A stretch of DNA of 64,000 bases. Source: Litorivita pollutaquae. Its GTDB lineage: Bacteria > Pseudomonadota > Alphaproteobacteria > Rhodobacterales > Rhodobacteraceae. The notes under the pieces are model-generated. The model ran no database searches. It was not told the DNA's origin and was given only the letters and a program-made list of their open reading frames with translations. Shown piece after piece: positions 9,911 to 20,324 of this stretch. The stretch spans positions 102,650-166,649 of the forward strand of contig NZ_KZ826481.1 in the NCBI RefSeq assembly GCF_003205515.1. The letters run 5' to 3'. A program made the position numbers and the translations under genes. The number at the start of each line of letters is the position of its first letter. Position 1 is the first letter of the stretch.

Positions 9911-10806
9911 GCACAAAGGGCCGGTCGCTTCAGCTATTTTTTATCGACGGGCGGCCCGACGGGATGCTAACCGCCGAAGTGTTCAATTGGACCGGCCATG
10001 TGTTGCGCAGCCCGCGCACGCAGTTGCGCGAGACCTTGGCGCGGCGCGAGGCGCAGCACACCGGCGTTTATGTGTTGATCGGCGAAAAAGACGGCGCACC
10101 GATGGCTTATATCGGCGAGGCCGAAGAATTGGCCGCGCGGCTGCGCGATCATGCGGCGAAAAAGGATTGGTGGGAGACGGCGGTTTTGATCACATCGGCG
10201 GCGGACAACCTGCATAAGGCGCATGTGAAATACCTTGAATCGCGGCTTGTCGAGATCGCCAAAAAGGTCAATGCCTCGGCGTTGGAGAATGCCAATATTC
10301 CGCCGCGCAGCAGTCTGACCGAAGCAGATCGCGCCAATATGGAATCCTATCTGGATACCTTGCAAATGGTGTTGCCCGCCATTCGGGTGGATCTGTTTTT
10401 GGACAAAACGCGGGTCACGAAACCAATGCGCGCGCCTGCGGGCACCGAGCCGGTTTTCGAGCTGCGCTCCGAAAAGATGGGGTATCATGCAACGGCGCAA
10501 TTGGTTGAGGGCGAAATGGTGGTGCAAGCCGGATCGATCGTCGCCCGTGTCTGGCGCGGAAAGAACAAGACCCCGCTAAAATCCCAACACCTCTTAAACG
10601 AACTTATTGAGAGCGGTATCATTTCCGTGTCAGAAAAAACGGGGCGGATCATCAAAGACTATGCCTTCTCAAGCCCGAGCCAAGCGGCAGAAGTCGTTGT
10701 GGGCCGCTCCGCCAATGGCCGAACGGAATGGAAATTGATGGGCACCCAAAAAACCTATGCCAAATGGGAAGAGGACACTTTAGGAGAAACCGAGGCCCTG
10801 CAATGA
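9907..10806 (+). CDS. GIY-YIG nuclease family protein with C-terminal DUF4357
   Basis: The 299-residue protein has a GIY-YIG domain at about residues 50-125: GVY at 53-55, YIG at 68-70, an Arg near 78-80 and a Glu at 111 in HVKYLESRL. These are the expected catalytic positions of a metal-dependent endonuclease. The C-terminal 80 residues, around [20 protein letters not shown], resemble DUF4357, a domain often found in proteins linked to restriction or DNA modification. It is coupled by ATGA overlaps to moaC upstream and moeA downstream, so it is expressed with molybdenum cofactor genes although no role there is known. Function is not established. Confidence 0.8.
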   Translation: MSTKGRSLQLFFIDGRPDGMLTAEVFNWTGHVLRSPRTQLRETLARREAQHTGVYVLIGEKDGAPMAYIGEAEELAARLRDHAAKKDWWETAVLITSAADNLHKAHVKYLESRLVEIAKKVNASALENANIPPRSSLTEADRANMESYLDTLQMVLPAIRVDLFLDKTRVTKPMRAPAGTEPVFELRSEKMGYHATAQLVEGEMVVQAGSIVARVWRGKNKTPLKSQHLLNELIESGIISVSEKTGRIIKDYAFSSPSQAAEVVVGRSANGRTEWKLMGTQKTYAKWEEDTLGETEALQ

Positions 10807-11978
10807 TATCCGTCCCCGAAGCGCTCGATCTGCTTTTTGCTCTCGCCAAACCGCTTGGCCATGACATTGTGCCTCTGCGCGCGGCCAATGGTCGGGTATT
10901 GGCCAATGATGTGACGGCGACGCGCACGCAGCCGCCCTTTGCCGCATCGGCAATGGATGGCTATGCGGTGATCAAGGAAGAGGCCGTGCCGGATGCGACA
11001 TTCAAGGTGATCGGCGAATCGGCCGCCGGACACGGGTGGCGCGGCGATGTGCGATCCGGCGAAGCGGTGCGGATTTTCACCGGCGCCCCCGTGCCCGAAG
11101 GCGCGACACGGGTGATTTTGCAAGAAGACGTGATGCGCATTTCCAACGAGATCACCCTCACCGGCGATATCGGCAGCGGCGACAATATCCGCGCCGCCGG
11201 CGGGGATTTCAAAGCGGGCGATGTGATCAAGGCCCCCCGGCGGATTGGTCCTGCGGATGTGGCGTTGATGGCGTCGATGAATATCGCCGAGGTGCCGGTG
11301 ATGCGCCGCCCCGATGTGGCGTTGATTTCCACCGGCGATGAATTGGTGATGCCCGGCGAAACGCCCGGACCGGACCAAATCATCGCGTCCAACACATTCG
11401 GTCTTTATGCGATGTTGCAAGACCTTGGCGCGATGCCGCGGCTTTTGCCGATTGCACAGGACACCCCGGCATCTTTGGAAATGTGTTTCGATCTGGCCAA
11501 AGGTGCGGATCTGGTTGTGACGGTGGGCGGCGCTTCGGTTGGTGATCATGATATCGTCGGCACGGTTGCGGCCTCGCTTGGCATGGAACAAAGTTTTTAC
11601 AAGGTGGCGATGCGCCCCGGAAAACCATTGATGGCGGGGCGGATGGCGGATGGCGCTTTGATGCTTGGCCTGCCGGGAAATCCGGTGTCGGCGATGGTTT
11701 GCGGCACGGTGTTCTTGGCGCCGATGGTGCGGGTGATGATGGGGTTGCCGCCGGCACCGGCGCCGCGCCGCCGCGCCCGTTTGGCCGCCGATATGCCCGC
11801 CGGAGGACCGCGCGAACATTACCTGCGCGCGAAAGTCGACGGCGACGAGATTACCCCCTTCAACCGCCAAGACAGCGCCCTGTTGGGTGTGTTGGCCGAA
11901 GCCAATGCGCTTTTGGTCCAGCCCCCGAATTCGCCCGCATTGCCGGCCGGAACGCATGTGGATTACATCCCCCTGTGA
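10803..11978 (+). CDS. moeA: Molybdopterin molybdenumtransferase
   Basis: MoeA inserts molybdate into adenylylated molybdopterin. The 391 residues are the usual length. PPFAASAMDGYAV lies near residue 45, the RIFTGAPVPEGA stretch follows, and TVGGASVGDHD and LPGNPVSAMV mark the MoCF-binding domain. The ATG at 10803 overlaps the nuclease stop. The next gene, lexA, has its own promoter 65 bases after the moeA stop. Confidence 0.95.
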   Translation: MISVPEALDLLFALAKPLGHDIVPLRAANGRVLANDVTATRTQPPFAASAMDGYAVIKEEAVPDATFKVIGESAAGHGWRGDVRSGEAVRIFTGAPVPEGATRVILQEDVMRISNEITLTGDIGSGDNIRAAGGDFKAGDVIKAPRRIGPADVALMASMNIAEVPVMRRPDVALISTGDELVMPGETPGPDQIIASNTFGLYAMLQDLGAMPRLLPIAQDTPASLEMCFDLAKGADLVVTVGGASVGDHDIVGTVAASLGMEQSFYKVAMRPGKPLMAGRMADGALMLGLPGNPVSAMVCGTVFLAPMVRVMMGLPPAPAPRRRARLAADMPAGGPREHYLRAKVDGDEITPFNRQDSALLGVLAEANALLVQPPNSPALPAGTHVDYIPL

Positions 11979-12042
11979 TCGCCCTGCTCTCAACTTTGGC
12001 ACCGGTCAAAACCGTTCCGCTCTTAATGTATGTGAACAAAAG

Positions 12043-12071
12043 TTGACACAAAAAGAGAACAAGGGTAGAAC
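12043..12071 (+). promoter_or_regulatory. lexA promoter with overlapping LexA (SOS) box
   Basis: TTGACA at 12043-12048 and TAGAAC at 12066-12071 are separated by 17 bases, a good sigma-70 promoter. The sequence GAAC-N7-GAAC at 12057-12071 is the reverse complement of GTTC-N7-GTTC, the alphaproteobacterial LexA box, and covers the spacer end and the -10 element. LexA binding here would block its own transcription. A half match (GAAC then GACA) lies at 12034-12048. Confidence 0.9.
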
Positions 12072-12112
12072 GAACCGCAAAACACAGGCGATTTTATGAT
12101 GAGGATGTGCAG

Positions 12113-12811
12113 ATGCTGACGAAGAAACAGCTCGATCTACTGGAGTTTATCCAAAAACGGCTGCAACGCGACGGCGTCCCGCCCAGCTTTGACGAAATGA
12201 AAGAGGCGCTTGATCTGCGCTCGAAATCGGGCATTCACCGGCTTATTACAGCGCTGGAAGAACGCGGGTTCATCCGGCGTTTGGCCCACCGGGCGCGGGC
12301 AATCGAGATTGTGAAACTGCCCGAAAGCCTTGGCGGTGCGCCCGCCGGTTTTACCCCGCAAGTGATCGAAGGCGACCGACCCAACGGGCCGCGCCCTTCG
12401 GATGCGCAAACGCTCGAAGCGGTATATGCGATGGAATTGCCGGTGATGGGGCGTATCGCGGCCGGTGTGCCGATCGAGGCCATTTCCGAAGTCTCGCACC
12501 GCGTGGCCGTGCCTGCGGGGATGATTTCGGGTGCGTCGGATCATTATGCGCTTGAGGTTCACGGCGATTCGATGATCGACGCGGGCATCAATGACGGCGA
12601 TGTCGTGGTGATCCGCGAAACCAAAGTCGCCGCAGATGGTGATATCGTCGTGGCCTTGATCGAAGGGGCCGAAGCAACGCTCAAACGGTTTTACCGCAAG
12701 GGCAATGCCATCGCTCTGGAGGCGGCAAACCCTGCCTATGAAACCCGCGTATTCCCTTCGGATAAAATCGATGTGCAGGGCCGTCTTGTCGGATTGATCC
12801 GCACATATTGA
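12113..12811 (+). CDS. lexA: SOS transcriptional repressor LexA
   Basis: LexA represses DNA repair genes until RecA filaments trigger its self-cleavage. The 232-residue protein has an N-terminal winged helix (about 1-65). The cleavage bond is Ala117-Gly118 in GRIAAGVP, the catalytic Ser is Ser153 in HGDSMIDAG, and the Lys is Lys191 in ATLKRF. The linker (residues 70-110) is longer than in E. coli, as is usual in alphaproteobacteria. The ATG at 12113 has GAGGA 7 bases upstream; a GTG two codons earlier is less likely. It is autoregulated through the box at 12057-12071. Confidence 0.97.
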   Translation: MLTKKQLDLLEFIQKRLQRDGVPPSFDEMKEALDLRSKSGIHRLITALEERGFIRRLAHRARAIEIVKLPESLGGAPAGFTPQVIEGDRPNGPRPSDAQTLEAVYAMELPVMGRIAAGVPIEAISEVSHRVAVPAGMISGASDHYALEVHGDSMIDAGINDGDVVVIRETKVAADGDIVVALIEGAEATLKRFYRKGNAIALEAANPAYETRVFPSDKIDVQGRLVGLIRTY

Positions 12812-12833
12812 GAGGCCGCTTGCGCCTGCGCGA

Positions 12834-15089
12834 CTATGGCTCAAGGCGGGCAGTCCGCGCGGTTTTTCCTTTTTGGTGACGTGGCGCGACCTTAGGCGGC
12901 GGCGGGCGCCATAAACGCGCACCGATCCGGGATCCGGCGGTGAGCATTCTCAACCCCGCCTCATTTTGATAAAACGCCACTGCGCCGCTGGCTGACAACA
13001 TCTTTGGCGTCAGGATCAAACAAGGGCTTTGCGCCGTGAACAAGGTGCCCGCCGTCAGCGACATCAATAGCGCGGCGGGCTTGGGCGGTTGAGCCGCAGG
13101 TGACATTGGCGGCCGGGCTGCGGTGGGCACCGGCAACGCGCGCTCGGGGTTCCGGTTCATCACCACAATCTCGCCCGCCCCGCATCCGGTAAAACCGGTC
13201 ACTTGCGCCTTACCGCGCAGATGACGAATGCGCAGCCCCGCGACCTGCAGCGCGCCGCCGAACTCTTGCCCTTGCCAACGTGCGGCGGCCGCTTGCTGAT
13301 CCTGTACATCGCCGTCATTCTCAAGCCAGTTTTGTGCGGTAAATCCAGCCACTTGATCACGGCTGAGGGCGCGGCCCTGCGCCGTCATGACCCCGACCAA
13401 TGCCCCGTCGCGGGCAATCAACACCGCCGGACGCGCCGCCATGTTCCAGATCGCCAAGGCAACCAGCATCGGCACAATTCCCATAACACGCGCCCGCCCC
13501 TGCCAGAGCACGACGAACAGCCCGCCAAGCGCCAGCAACGGTAAGACTGCGGCAGGGGGCGCGGCGATCTGCCCAACCGCGCCGTCCAATCCGGCCACCC
13601 AATGCGCCACCATGAGGATCCAGCGCAGGCCAAGCCCCATGACCCAAAGCGCAGGGGCCTCCAACCCGAAGGGCATCAACGCCGCCGCCGCCACAGCAGC
13701 CGGCATCACCACGGCCCCCATCAACGGCACAGAAACCAAATTCGCCAGCAAACCGAAATACGAGACCTGGTTGAAATGCGCCGCAGAAAATGGCGCGGTC
13801 GCCAGTCCGGCCACGGCAGAAGAGATGAACACCGCCACCGGCACCGAGACCCATCGCGGCACAGCCCCTGCCCTGCCACGCAGGGCAGCAAAAACCGCAA
13901 CCAGGGCAGTCGTCGCGGCAAATGACATTTGAAACCCCGGTTCGGTCAATCCTTCGGGGCGCAGTATTAGGATCACCAGAGCCGCCAAAGCCACCGCGCG
14001 CAACGACAGCGCACGGCGCTCGACCATCACCGCAACCAAAGCCACGGCAACCATGACAAAGGCGCGATCGGTCGCAATATTTCCCCCCGATAAGGCCAAA
14101 TACCCCGCCGCCCCGGTTAATGCGATCACCGCCGCGCATTTTTTCACCGGCAGACGCAGCGCCAGCCATGGCACGAGACAAAGCCCCAATCGCGCCGCCC
14201 CCAAGAGCACCCCCGCCAAAAGCCCCATATGCAGACCGGAAATCGCCAAGAGATGCGCCAGATTGGAGCGCCGCAGATCGGTCAGGGTTGGTTCGGGCAT
14301 GGCGGCACGGTCACCGGTCATAATTGCGGCTGCAAATCCGCCCGCCTCTCCGGGCAGCCGCGCCCGCACCCGCGCGGAGATCGCCAGACGCAGTGCCGTC
14401 ACATTTTGCCACCCCTCAGACGGTGCCAATAAAACCACGGGGTTGCGGGTATACCCCACTGCGCCCAAGCTGCGAAACCACGCGTGGCGCCGGAAATCGA
14501 ATCCCTCTGGCTCGGTCGGCCCGGGAGCGGCAGAAAGATGACCGGTCGTTAAAATCGTCTGGCCGACCTTTGGCGCGAATTGCGGCGCTGGACCGTGCAA
14601 CGTCACGCGAATCCGCGCCGGCGTGCGATCCGGTGGCAGATTACGCAACACTGCCTGCCCGAGCGTCAGGCGCATGGCGCCGCTACTGGATCTGTCGATG
14701 TCAGAGATTTTCCCTTCAATCGGGCCGTAGTACCGCCAATCCATCACCGGTGATGCCACTACATGCGCGCGTAGGCCTGCGGAGCAAAACCCCGCCGCAC
14801 CCAATGCCATCGCCATGCAAAGCACGCCGACCGCCGCGCCTTGACCGCTGCGCGCGTTGTGCCGGTATTGGACGGTCGCCCCCAAAGCACCTACAGCCAC
14901 CGCCGACAGCGCCAGCAAATAGTGCCCGACCGCCGGTTCGCGCGCAAAGAGGAAATACCCGCCGATCCCGAGCGCAAAACAGACCGGAACCCAGCCGAAC
15001 AGTGCCCCGCGTTGGCGGGCAATGGCCTCGTCTATGATCCCGGCAAAACGCAGCCGCTTTCTCCCCTTTGGCCAACGGCGCGCGGGCAC
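12834..15089 (-). CDS. comEC: ComEC/Rec2 family DNA uptake channel protein
   Basis: This 751-residue polytopic membrane protein has an N-terminal soluble DUF4131-like part (about 30-230) between membrane segments. A competence domain of many helices follows, containing the signature LLAISGLHMGLLAG near residue 290. In naturally competent bacteria ComEC forms the inner membrane channel for single-stranded DNA. The C-terminal metallo-beta-lactamase domain seen in many ComECs is absent or reduced to about 200 residues without an HxHxDH motif, as in other alphaproteobacterial Rec2 proteins. The start is GTG with a rather distant GAGGAG. It is convergent with lexA (22 bases apart) and divergent from gltX. 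Confidence 0.9.
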   Translation of the reverse strand: MPARRWPKGRKRLRFAGIIDEAIARQRGALFGWVPVCFALGIGGYFLFAREPAVGHYLLALSAVAVGALGATVQYRHNARSGQGAAVGVLCMAMALGAAGFCSAGLRAHVVASPVMDWRYYGPIEGKISDIDRSSSGAMRLTLGQAVLRNLPPDRTPARIRVTLHGPAPQFAPKVGQTILTTGHLSAAPGPTEPEGFDFRRHAWFRSLGAVGYTRNPVVLLAPSEGWQNVTALRLAISARVRARLPGEAGGFAAAIMTGDRAAMPEPTLTDLRRSNLAHLLAISGLHMGLLAGVLLGAARLGLCLVPWLALRLPVKKCAAVIALTGAAGYLALSGGNIATDRAFVMVAVALVAVMVERRALSLRAVALAALVILILRPEGLTEPGFQMSFAATTALVAVFAALRGRAGAVPRWVSVPVAVFISSAVAGLATAPFSAAHFNQVSYFGLLANLVSVPLMGAVVMPAAVAAAALMPFGLEAPALWVMGLGLRWILMVAHWVAGLDGAVGQIAAPPAAVLPLLALGGLFVVLWQGRARVMGIVPMLVALAIWNMAARPAVLIARDGALVGVMTAQGRALSRDQVAGFTAQNWLENDGDVQDQQAAAARWQGQEFGGALQVAGLRIRHLRGKAQVTGFTGCGAGEIVVMNRNPERALPVPTAARPPMSPAAQPPKPAALLMSLTAGTLFTAQSPCLILTPKMLSASGAVAFYQNEAGLRMLTAGSRIGARLWRPPPPKVAPRHQKGKTARTARLEP

Positions 15090-15173
15090 GCGGGGCGCTT
15101 GTTCTCCTCGCAGCGGGCCGATAGATATGCGGCAAAGCTATTGCTCCTTAGATTACCGAAAGGTTAACCTCCT

Positions 15174-16622
15174 GTGTCCACATCCGATGCCCCTCTCGCT
15201 CACGCCCCCGTTGTCACCCGCTTTGCGCCTTCTCCGACAGGGTATTTGCATATTGGTGGCGCCCGTACCGCGTTGTTCAACTGGCTTTATGCGCGCGGGC
15301 GTGGTGGTAAGTTCCTGCTCAGGATTGAAGACACCGACCGCGCCCGATCGACACCCGAAGCCACGGATGCGATTTTGCAAGGTCTGGCGTGGCTCGGGCT
15401 TGACCATGACGGCGAGGTGATCAGCCAGTTTGACCGCGCCGACCGGCACCGCGCCGTGGCCTTGGAATTACTCGACAAAGGCTCGGCATATAAATGTTTC
15501 TCCACTCAAGAAGAGATCGAAACCTTTCGCGAAGCGGCGCGGGACGAGGGGAAATCCACCCTATTCCAGAGCCCGTGGCGCGATGCCGATGCCGCAACCC
15601 ATCCCGATGCCCCCTATGTGATCCGGCTCAAGACCGAAACAAGCGGCACAACTGTGATCCGCGACGAGGTCCAAGGCGATGTCACGATCCGAAATGACCA
15701 GTTGGATGACATGGTGTTGTTACGTTCTGATGGCAGCCCTGTGTATATGTTGGCGGTGGTGGTCGATGATTATGATATGGGCGTGACACATGTGATCCGG
15801 GGCGATGACCATCTCAACAATGCGGCGCGGCAAATGGGGATTTACAAGGCCATGGGATGGGATCTGCCGACCTATGCGCATATTCCGTTGATCCACGGAC
15901 CGGACGGTAAAAAATTGAGCAAGCGCCACGGCGCGCTCGGTGCACATGAATATCAGGCGATGGGGTATCCCGCCGCGGGTATGCGCAATTATCTGGCCCG
16001 CCTCGGGTGGAGCCACGGCGATGATGAATTCTTCACTGATGCGCAGGCCCTCGCATGGTTCGATCTTGATGGGATTGGCAAATCTCCGGCGCGTCTGGAC
16101 TTCAAAAAGCTGGAAAATATCTGTGGGCAACAGATCGCGGCGGCGGATGATGCTGCACTGCTGCATGAGCTTGAAGCGTTTTTGCACGCAACAGGGGCCC
16201 CTTCTTTGAGCACCGCAAAAAAACAGCTCTGGCTTGCGGGGATGTACTGCCTCAAGGCACGGGCCAAGACATTCCCGGAACTGATTGATAAGGCCGCATT
16301 TATAATGGCAGATCGGCCCATTCAGCCCGAAGAGAAAGCCGCGAAAAACCTCGATTCAGTATCCCGTGGTATACTGAGAGAATTGACGCCGCATCTGCAA
16401 AATGTTAGCTGGTCCCGTGACGATCTTGAAGCGGCGCTGAACGGGTTTTGCGAAGCCCGCGAGATCAAGTTTGGTAAGCTTGCCGGCCCGATGCGGGCCG
16501 CGCTTGCCGGACGGGCCGCAACACCAAGTGTGTTCGATATGATGCTGGTTCTGGAACGCGAGGAAAGCCTTGCCCGTCTGGACGATGCAGCCAGAATGGC
16601 GTCCGAGAAAGAGCAGGGTTAA
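15174..16622 (+). CDS. gltX: Glutamate--tRNA ligase
   Basis: GltX charges tRNA-Glu. The 482-residue class I synthetase has the HIGH motif as HIGG in [14 protein letters not shown] (residues 15-28) and the KMSKS motif as KLSKRHG near residue 245. The anticodon-binding domain is C-terminal. The start is GTG at 15174. Alphaproteobacteria often carry two GltX proteins, one possibly non-discriminating, which cannot be decided here. gltA follows 74 bases downstream. Confidence 0.95.
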   Translation: MSTSDAPLAHAPVVTRFAPSPTGYLHIGGARTALFNWLYARGRGGKFLLRIEDTDRARSTPEATDAILQGLAWLGLDHDGEVISQFDRADRHRAVALELLDKGSAYKCFSTQEEIETFREAARDEGKSTLFQSPWRDADAATHPDAPYVIRLKTETSGTTVIRDEVQGDVTIRNDQLDDMVLLRSDGSPVYMLAVVVDDYDMGVTHVIRGDDHLNNAARQMGIYKAMGWDLPTYAHIPLIHGPDGKKLSKRHGALGAHEYQAMGYPAAGMRNYLARLGWSHGDDEFFTDAQALAWFDLDGIGKSPARLDFKKLENICGQQIAAADDAALLHELEAFLHATGAPSLSTAKKQLWLAGMYCLKARAKTFPELIDKAAFIMADRPIQPEEKAAKNLDSVSRGILRELTPHLQNVSWSRDDLEAALNGFCEAREIKFGKLAGPMRAALAGRAATPSVFDMMLVLEREESLARLDDAARMASEKEQG

Positions 16623-16696
16623 CCTCCTCTATAGGCGCCATGACTTACGAACCTGATTGCGGTCCGCGCGTCAGGTCTTACAGGAAGGGAATAATA

Positions 16697-17992
16697 ATGG
16701 CAGAATCGACGAAATCAGCAACGCTGACTATTGATGGGAAAAGCTACGAGCTTCCGATCTTCTCCCCCACTGCGGGCCCCGATGTCATTGACATCCGCAA
16801 GCTCTACGCCGAGGCGGATGTGTTCACCTACGATCCCGGCTTCACTTCGACCGCGTCCTGTGACAGCACCATCACCTTTATCGATGGCGGCAAAGGCGAA
16901 TTGTTGCACCGTGGCTATCCGATCGACCAATTGGCCGAAAAATCCCACTACCTCGAAGTCTGCTACCTGCTGCTCTACGGCGAATTGCCCACGGCAGCCC
17001 AATTGGAAGATTTCGAATCGCGCGTGACCCATCACACGATGGTGCATGAGCAAATGCATAAATTCTATTCCGGCTTCCGCCGCGATGCGCATCCGATGGC
17101 CATCATGGTCGGCGTTGTTGGCGCGATGTCCGCGTTTTATCACGACAGCACCGATATTTCCGACCCATGGCAGCGCGAAGTTGCCTCGATCCGCATGATC
17201 GCCAAAATGCCGACGATTGCCGCCATGGCGTTCAAATATACCATCGGTCAACCCTTCGTATATCCGCGCAATGATCTGGATTACGCCTCCAATTTCCTGC
17301 GCATGTGCTTTGCGGTTCCGGCGCAAGAATATGAGGTGAACCCGATCCTCAGCCGCGCGATGGACCGTATCTTTACGCTGCATGCCGATCACGAACAAAA
17401 CGCCTCGACCTCGACCGTGCGTTTGGCATCGTCCTCGGGCGCAAACCCCTTTGCCTCGATCGCAGCCGGCATTGCATGTCTTTGGGGACCGGCGCATGGC
17501 GGCGCGAACCAGGCTTGCCTCGAAATGCTGCAAGAAATCGGCACCGTGGATCGCATTCCCGAATTCATCGCCCGCGCCAAAGACAAAGACGACCCCTTCC
17601 GTTTGATGGGATTTGGTCACCGCGTTTACAAAAACTTCGACCCGCGTGCGACCGTGATGAAGCAATCGGCCGATGAGGTGCTTGACCTTTTGGGCGTTGA
17701 GGACAACCCGATTTTGCAGGTCGCCAAAGAGCTTGAGAAACAGGCCCTGAACGATCCCTACTTCGCGGATAAGAAATTGTTCCCGAATGTCGATTTCTAT
17801 TCCGGCATCATTCTCGAGGCCATGGGTTTCCCAACCTCGATGTTCACCCCGATTTTTGCGCTGTCGCGCACCGTGGGTTGGATTTCGCAGTGGAAAGAAA
17901 TGATCTCGGATCCGACAATGAAAATCGGTCGTCCGCGCCAGCTTTACACAGGCGAAACCCAACGCAATTACGTCGAGGTTGAAGACCGCTAA
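16697..17992 (+). CDS. gltA: Citrate synthase (type II)
   Basis: It condenses acetyl-CoA and oxaloacetate, the entry to the TCA cycle. The 431 residues match the hexameric, NADH-sensitive bacterial class. The catalytic His residues are in GPAHGGAN and GFGHRVYKN, and the Asp in NVDFYSGI. The ATG at 16697 has AGGAAGG just upstream and gives [15 protein letters not shown]; an upstream in-frame ATG at 16640 lacks a good site. A strong terminator follows at 18025-18058. Confidence 0.97.
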   Translation: MAESTKSATLTIDGKSYELPIFSPTAGPDVIDIRKLYAEADVFTYDPGFTSTASCDSTITFIDGGKGELLHRGYPIDQLAEKSHYLEVCYLLLYGELPTAAQLEDFESRVTHHTMVHEQMHKFYSGFRRDAHPMAIMVGVVGAMSAFYHDSTDISDPWQREVASIRMIAKMPTIAAMAFKYTIGQPFVYPRNDLDYASNFLRMCFAVPAQEYEVNPILSRAMDRIFTLHADHEQNASTSTVRLASSSGANPFASIAAGIACLWGPAHGGANQACLEMLQEIGTVDRIPEFIARAKDKDDPFRLMGFGHRVYKNFDPRATVMKQSADEVLDLLGVEDNPILQVAKELEKQALNDPYFADKKLFPNVDFYSGIILEAMGFPTSMFTPIFALSRTVGWISQWKEMISDPTMKIGRPRQLYTGETQRNYVEVEDR

Positions 17993-18024
17993 ACGCGCTG
18001 ATGCGTTTGCCTCCCGCGAATCAT

Positions 18025-18058
18025 GCGCGCCCAAGCCACCGGTTTGGGCGCGCTTTTT
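18025..18058 (+). terminator. Rho-independent terminator of gltA
   Basis: Arms of 13 bases (18025-18037 and 18041-18053), with one G-T pair and a 3-base loop, are followed by five Ts. Confidence 0.9.
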
Positions 18059-18269
18059 GTTGGGCGGTTGAAAGATAGGCGAAATCGCCCGTCGCATCCT
18101 CACCCATCACCGCAGCCTTTATCCGATTGTCGCCTTTCTGCGGACAATACCGGCGATTACCTATGATTGCCTCGCACTTATAGCCCTCCTTCCAATCTTC
18201 GCTTTGTGGTCTCCCCCCGCGCCATTATATTAACAAAATATTAACACATTTTTCTTTTTGGGGGTTCTT

Positions 18270-19097
18270 ATGCTTGCTCTGCTTTATCTTGGTCCGTGGG
18301 TGATTACTGCGGGTCTTCTTGCCGCGTTCGGCGTGTTTGATGACGATGATGACACCGCAGACTCCGACCCCGAAGAGGACACCATCGTCGGCACCGACGG
18401 CGATGACGAACTGACCGGATCAGAGGTCAATGACGAGGTGATCGCCAAAAGCGGCAACGATGAGATCTGGACCTTTGCTGGCGACGATACCGTCTATGCC
18501 GAAGAGGGTAACGACACGATCATCGGCGGCGAGGGCGACGATTCCCTGCGCGGCGGTGACGGGGCGGACTTCATTTATGATGTGGAGGGTGCCGATACGA
18601 TTGTTGCCGGTGCGGGCGAGGATACGGTCTATTCCGCCGCCATGGCCGACGGGTTCACCGAAGAGGAAACCGACAGCTATCTTGCCGATGACAGCGCCAC
18701 CTTTGACGCGCTGATCGGCGCGCATTTCACCGGCGCGGATTTTGCACGGGATCCGGATTCGAACGACGGTGACGTGATCAAATTGGGCCGCGGGGATGAT
18801 GCGGTCGTGGCCGGTGCAAATGACACGGTGACCGGTGGCGCAGGCGCAGATGCCTTCGGCATCTTCATGCCCGATGACGCGGTCGAGGACGGATATGTCA
18901 CTGTCACCGATTACGACAAGGATGAGGATATTCTCGTGGTTTGGGGCGATGCCAGCGACGTGACCTTGGCCGAGGGCGACGATGGCGGCACCGAAGTGCG
19001 CGTCGACGGCGCTTTGGTGGCCTTCCTTGAAGGGGTGGATTTCACCACCCTCAGCGCCAGCGATATCGTCTTCGCCGGTTTTGACGCGCGTCCGTAA
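18270..19097 (+). CDS. Membrane-anchored RTX-like calcium-binding protein
   Basis: The 275-residue protein starts with one hydrophobic segment (about 2-22), followed by a run of acidic residues (FDDDDDTADSDPEED). Degenerate RTX nonapeptide repeats follow, for example GTDGDDELTG, GGEGDDSLRGGDGADF and GRGDDAVVAGANDTVTGGAGAD. These repeats bind calcium in beta-roll folds. The protein is very acidic. Most RTX proteins lack an N-terminal membrane segment and use a C-terminal type I secretion signal, so this one is probably anchored and faces the periplasm. The ATG at 18270 follows GGGGG. Its target is unknown. Confidence 0.75.
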   Translation: MLALLYLGPWVITAGLLAAFGVFDDDDDTADSDPEEDTIVGTDGDDELTGSEVNDEVIAKSGNDEIWTFAGDDTVYAEEGNDTIIGGEGDDSLRGGDGADFIYDVEGADTIVAGAGEDTVYSAAMADGFTEEETDSYLADDSATFDALIGAHFTGADFARDPDSNDGDVIKLGRGDDAVVAGANDTVTGGAGADAFGIFMPDDAVEDGYVTVTDYDKDEDILVVWGDASDVTLAEGDDGGTEVRVDGALVAFLEGVDFTTLSASDIVFAGFDARP

Positions 19098-19116
19098 ATC
19101 CCCCTGCATGACATAT

Positions 19117-19157
19117 GGGGCGGGCGCTGTGATGGAATATCGCCCTGCCCGCTTTTT
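19117..19157 (+). terminator. Likely terminator after the RTX-like gene
   Basis: A GGGCGGGCG arm pairs with CGCCCTGCCC with one bulged base, and five Ts follow. Confidence 0.65.
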
Positions 19158-19476
19158 CGCCCCTTGTGGCTCAGCGCTGCCCAATGACGCGGGCGCGCGC
19201 GGCGGCGGTGAGCTGGCCGCGCCACGGGCGATAAATCTTGCCCCTTGGATTTTGGTGGGCACAACTACGCTGCATCAGACCGGCCAGCGGCGCGCGCTTT
19301 TGCCCCGCTGTCCCCCATGGCGGTGTCATCGCAGCCCTTGGCATCGGTTGTGCCTCATGAGCACCGCCCAGACCCAATGCACAAACATGGGGCTTAAAAG
19401 CCCCTTCCTTTAAGCTAGACCGCCGCCCGATTTCAGGCGGCGCTCTTGGCATGGCATCACTCGGGGAAGGACGCGC
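19158..19476. other. Intergenic stretch without a recognised gene
   Basis: No coding frame with a start site or family match is visible on either strand. It holds two hairpins. GGGGCTTAAAAGCCCC lies at about 19390-19405. CGCCGCC/GGCGGCG arms lie at 19421-19427 and 19436-19442, close to the end of the minus-strand hydratase gene, which they may terminate. Confidence 0.5.
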
Positions 19477-20253
19477 TTAACGGCCCTGATATTTCGCGGG
19501 GCGCTTTTCAAAAAAGGCAACAACGCCTTCTTTGAAATCATGCGTCATACTACAAGTGCCTTGCCGGCGGCCTTCGTCGGCCAATTGCGCGTCCAATGTG
19601 TTGTCCCATGTGCCGCGAATCGAAGCTTTGATATGCCCATAGGCGAGGGTCGGCCCCGCCGCCAGCGTTCTGGCACGTTTCATCCAATGCTCTTCGAAGG
19701 CCACGTCGTCCACGGCTTCCCAAATCATTCCCCAATCCGAGGCTTGCTGCGCGCTGATCGGTTCCGCGAACAAGGCCGCGCCCATGGCTTTGGGCATGCC
19801 CATCGACCGCGGCAACCAATAGGTGCCACCTGCATCAGGAATAAGGCCGATGCGGCTAAAGGCTTGGAGAAAATAGGCGCTTTGGGTTGCGATCACCACA
19901 TCTGCCGAAAGCGCTAGGTTGGCCCCCGCCCCGGCCGCCACGCCATTGACCGCCGCAATCGTCGGAATCGGACAATCGGTGATCGCCTTGAGCATCGGCA
20001 AATATTCTTCGCGCAGGGTGCGTTCAAAATCAATCGAGGCGGCATCTCCGACGTCGGATAGATCCTGCCCCGAGCAAAACGCCGGTCCCGTTCCAGTGAT
20101 CACCAAGGCCCGCGCCTCTTTGCCGCCCATCGTCACCGCAGCGGTAATCTCGGCGCGCATTTGCGACGTCATCGCATTCATCGTATCGGGGCGCGCAAAA
20201 CGGATCACTGCAACCGCATCCGTCACATCATATTTAAGAGTCTCGAATTCCAT
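19477..20253 (-). CDS. Enoyl-CoA hydratase/isomerase family protein, PaaG-like
   Basis: This 258-residue crotonase-fold protein is closest, by eye, to PaaG, which isomerises ring-epoxidised phenylacetyl-CoA to the oxepin. Shared blocks are FCSGQDLSDVG, AAVNGVAAGAGANLALSADVVIA, AFSRIGLIPDAGGT, the Asp in the second oxyanion region, and ASDWGMIWEAVDD. No other paa genes are nearby, so a general beta-oxidation role is also possible. It lies 71 bases downstream of ccmH on the same strand, perhaps in the same transcript. Confidence 0.82.
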   Translation of the reverse strand: MEFETLKYDVTDAVAVIRFARPDTMNAMTSQMRAEITAAVTMGGKEARALVITGTGPAFCSGQDLSDVGDAASIDFERTLREEYLPMLKAITDCPIPTIAAVNGVAAGAGANLALSADVVIATQSAYFLQAFSRIGLIPDAGGTYWLPRSMGMPKAMGAALFAEPISAQQASDWGMIWEAVDDVAFEEHWMKRARTLAAGPTLAYGHIKASIRGTWDNTLDAQLADEGRRQGTCSMTHDFKEGVVAFFEKRPAKYQGR

Positions 20254-20324
20254 GGCTATCCCTCGCGTAGTATGTTGCGGTCATCCAACAACATCCCCGC
20301 AGACAAGGAAAGCGCAACGAGGCG

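Noticed and set aside
12034..12048. Second LexA box upstream of lexA
   Set aside because: The second half reads GACA instead of GAAC and overlaps the -35 element; at best a weak site.
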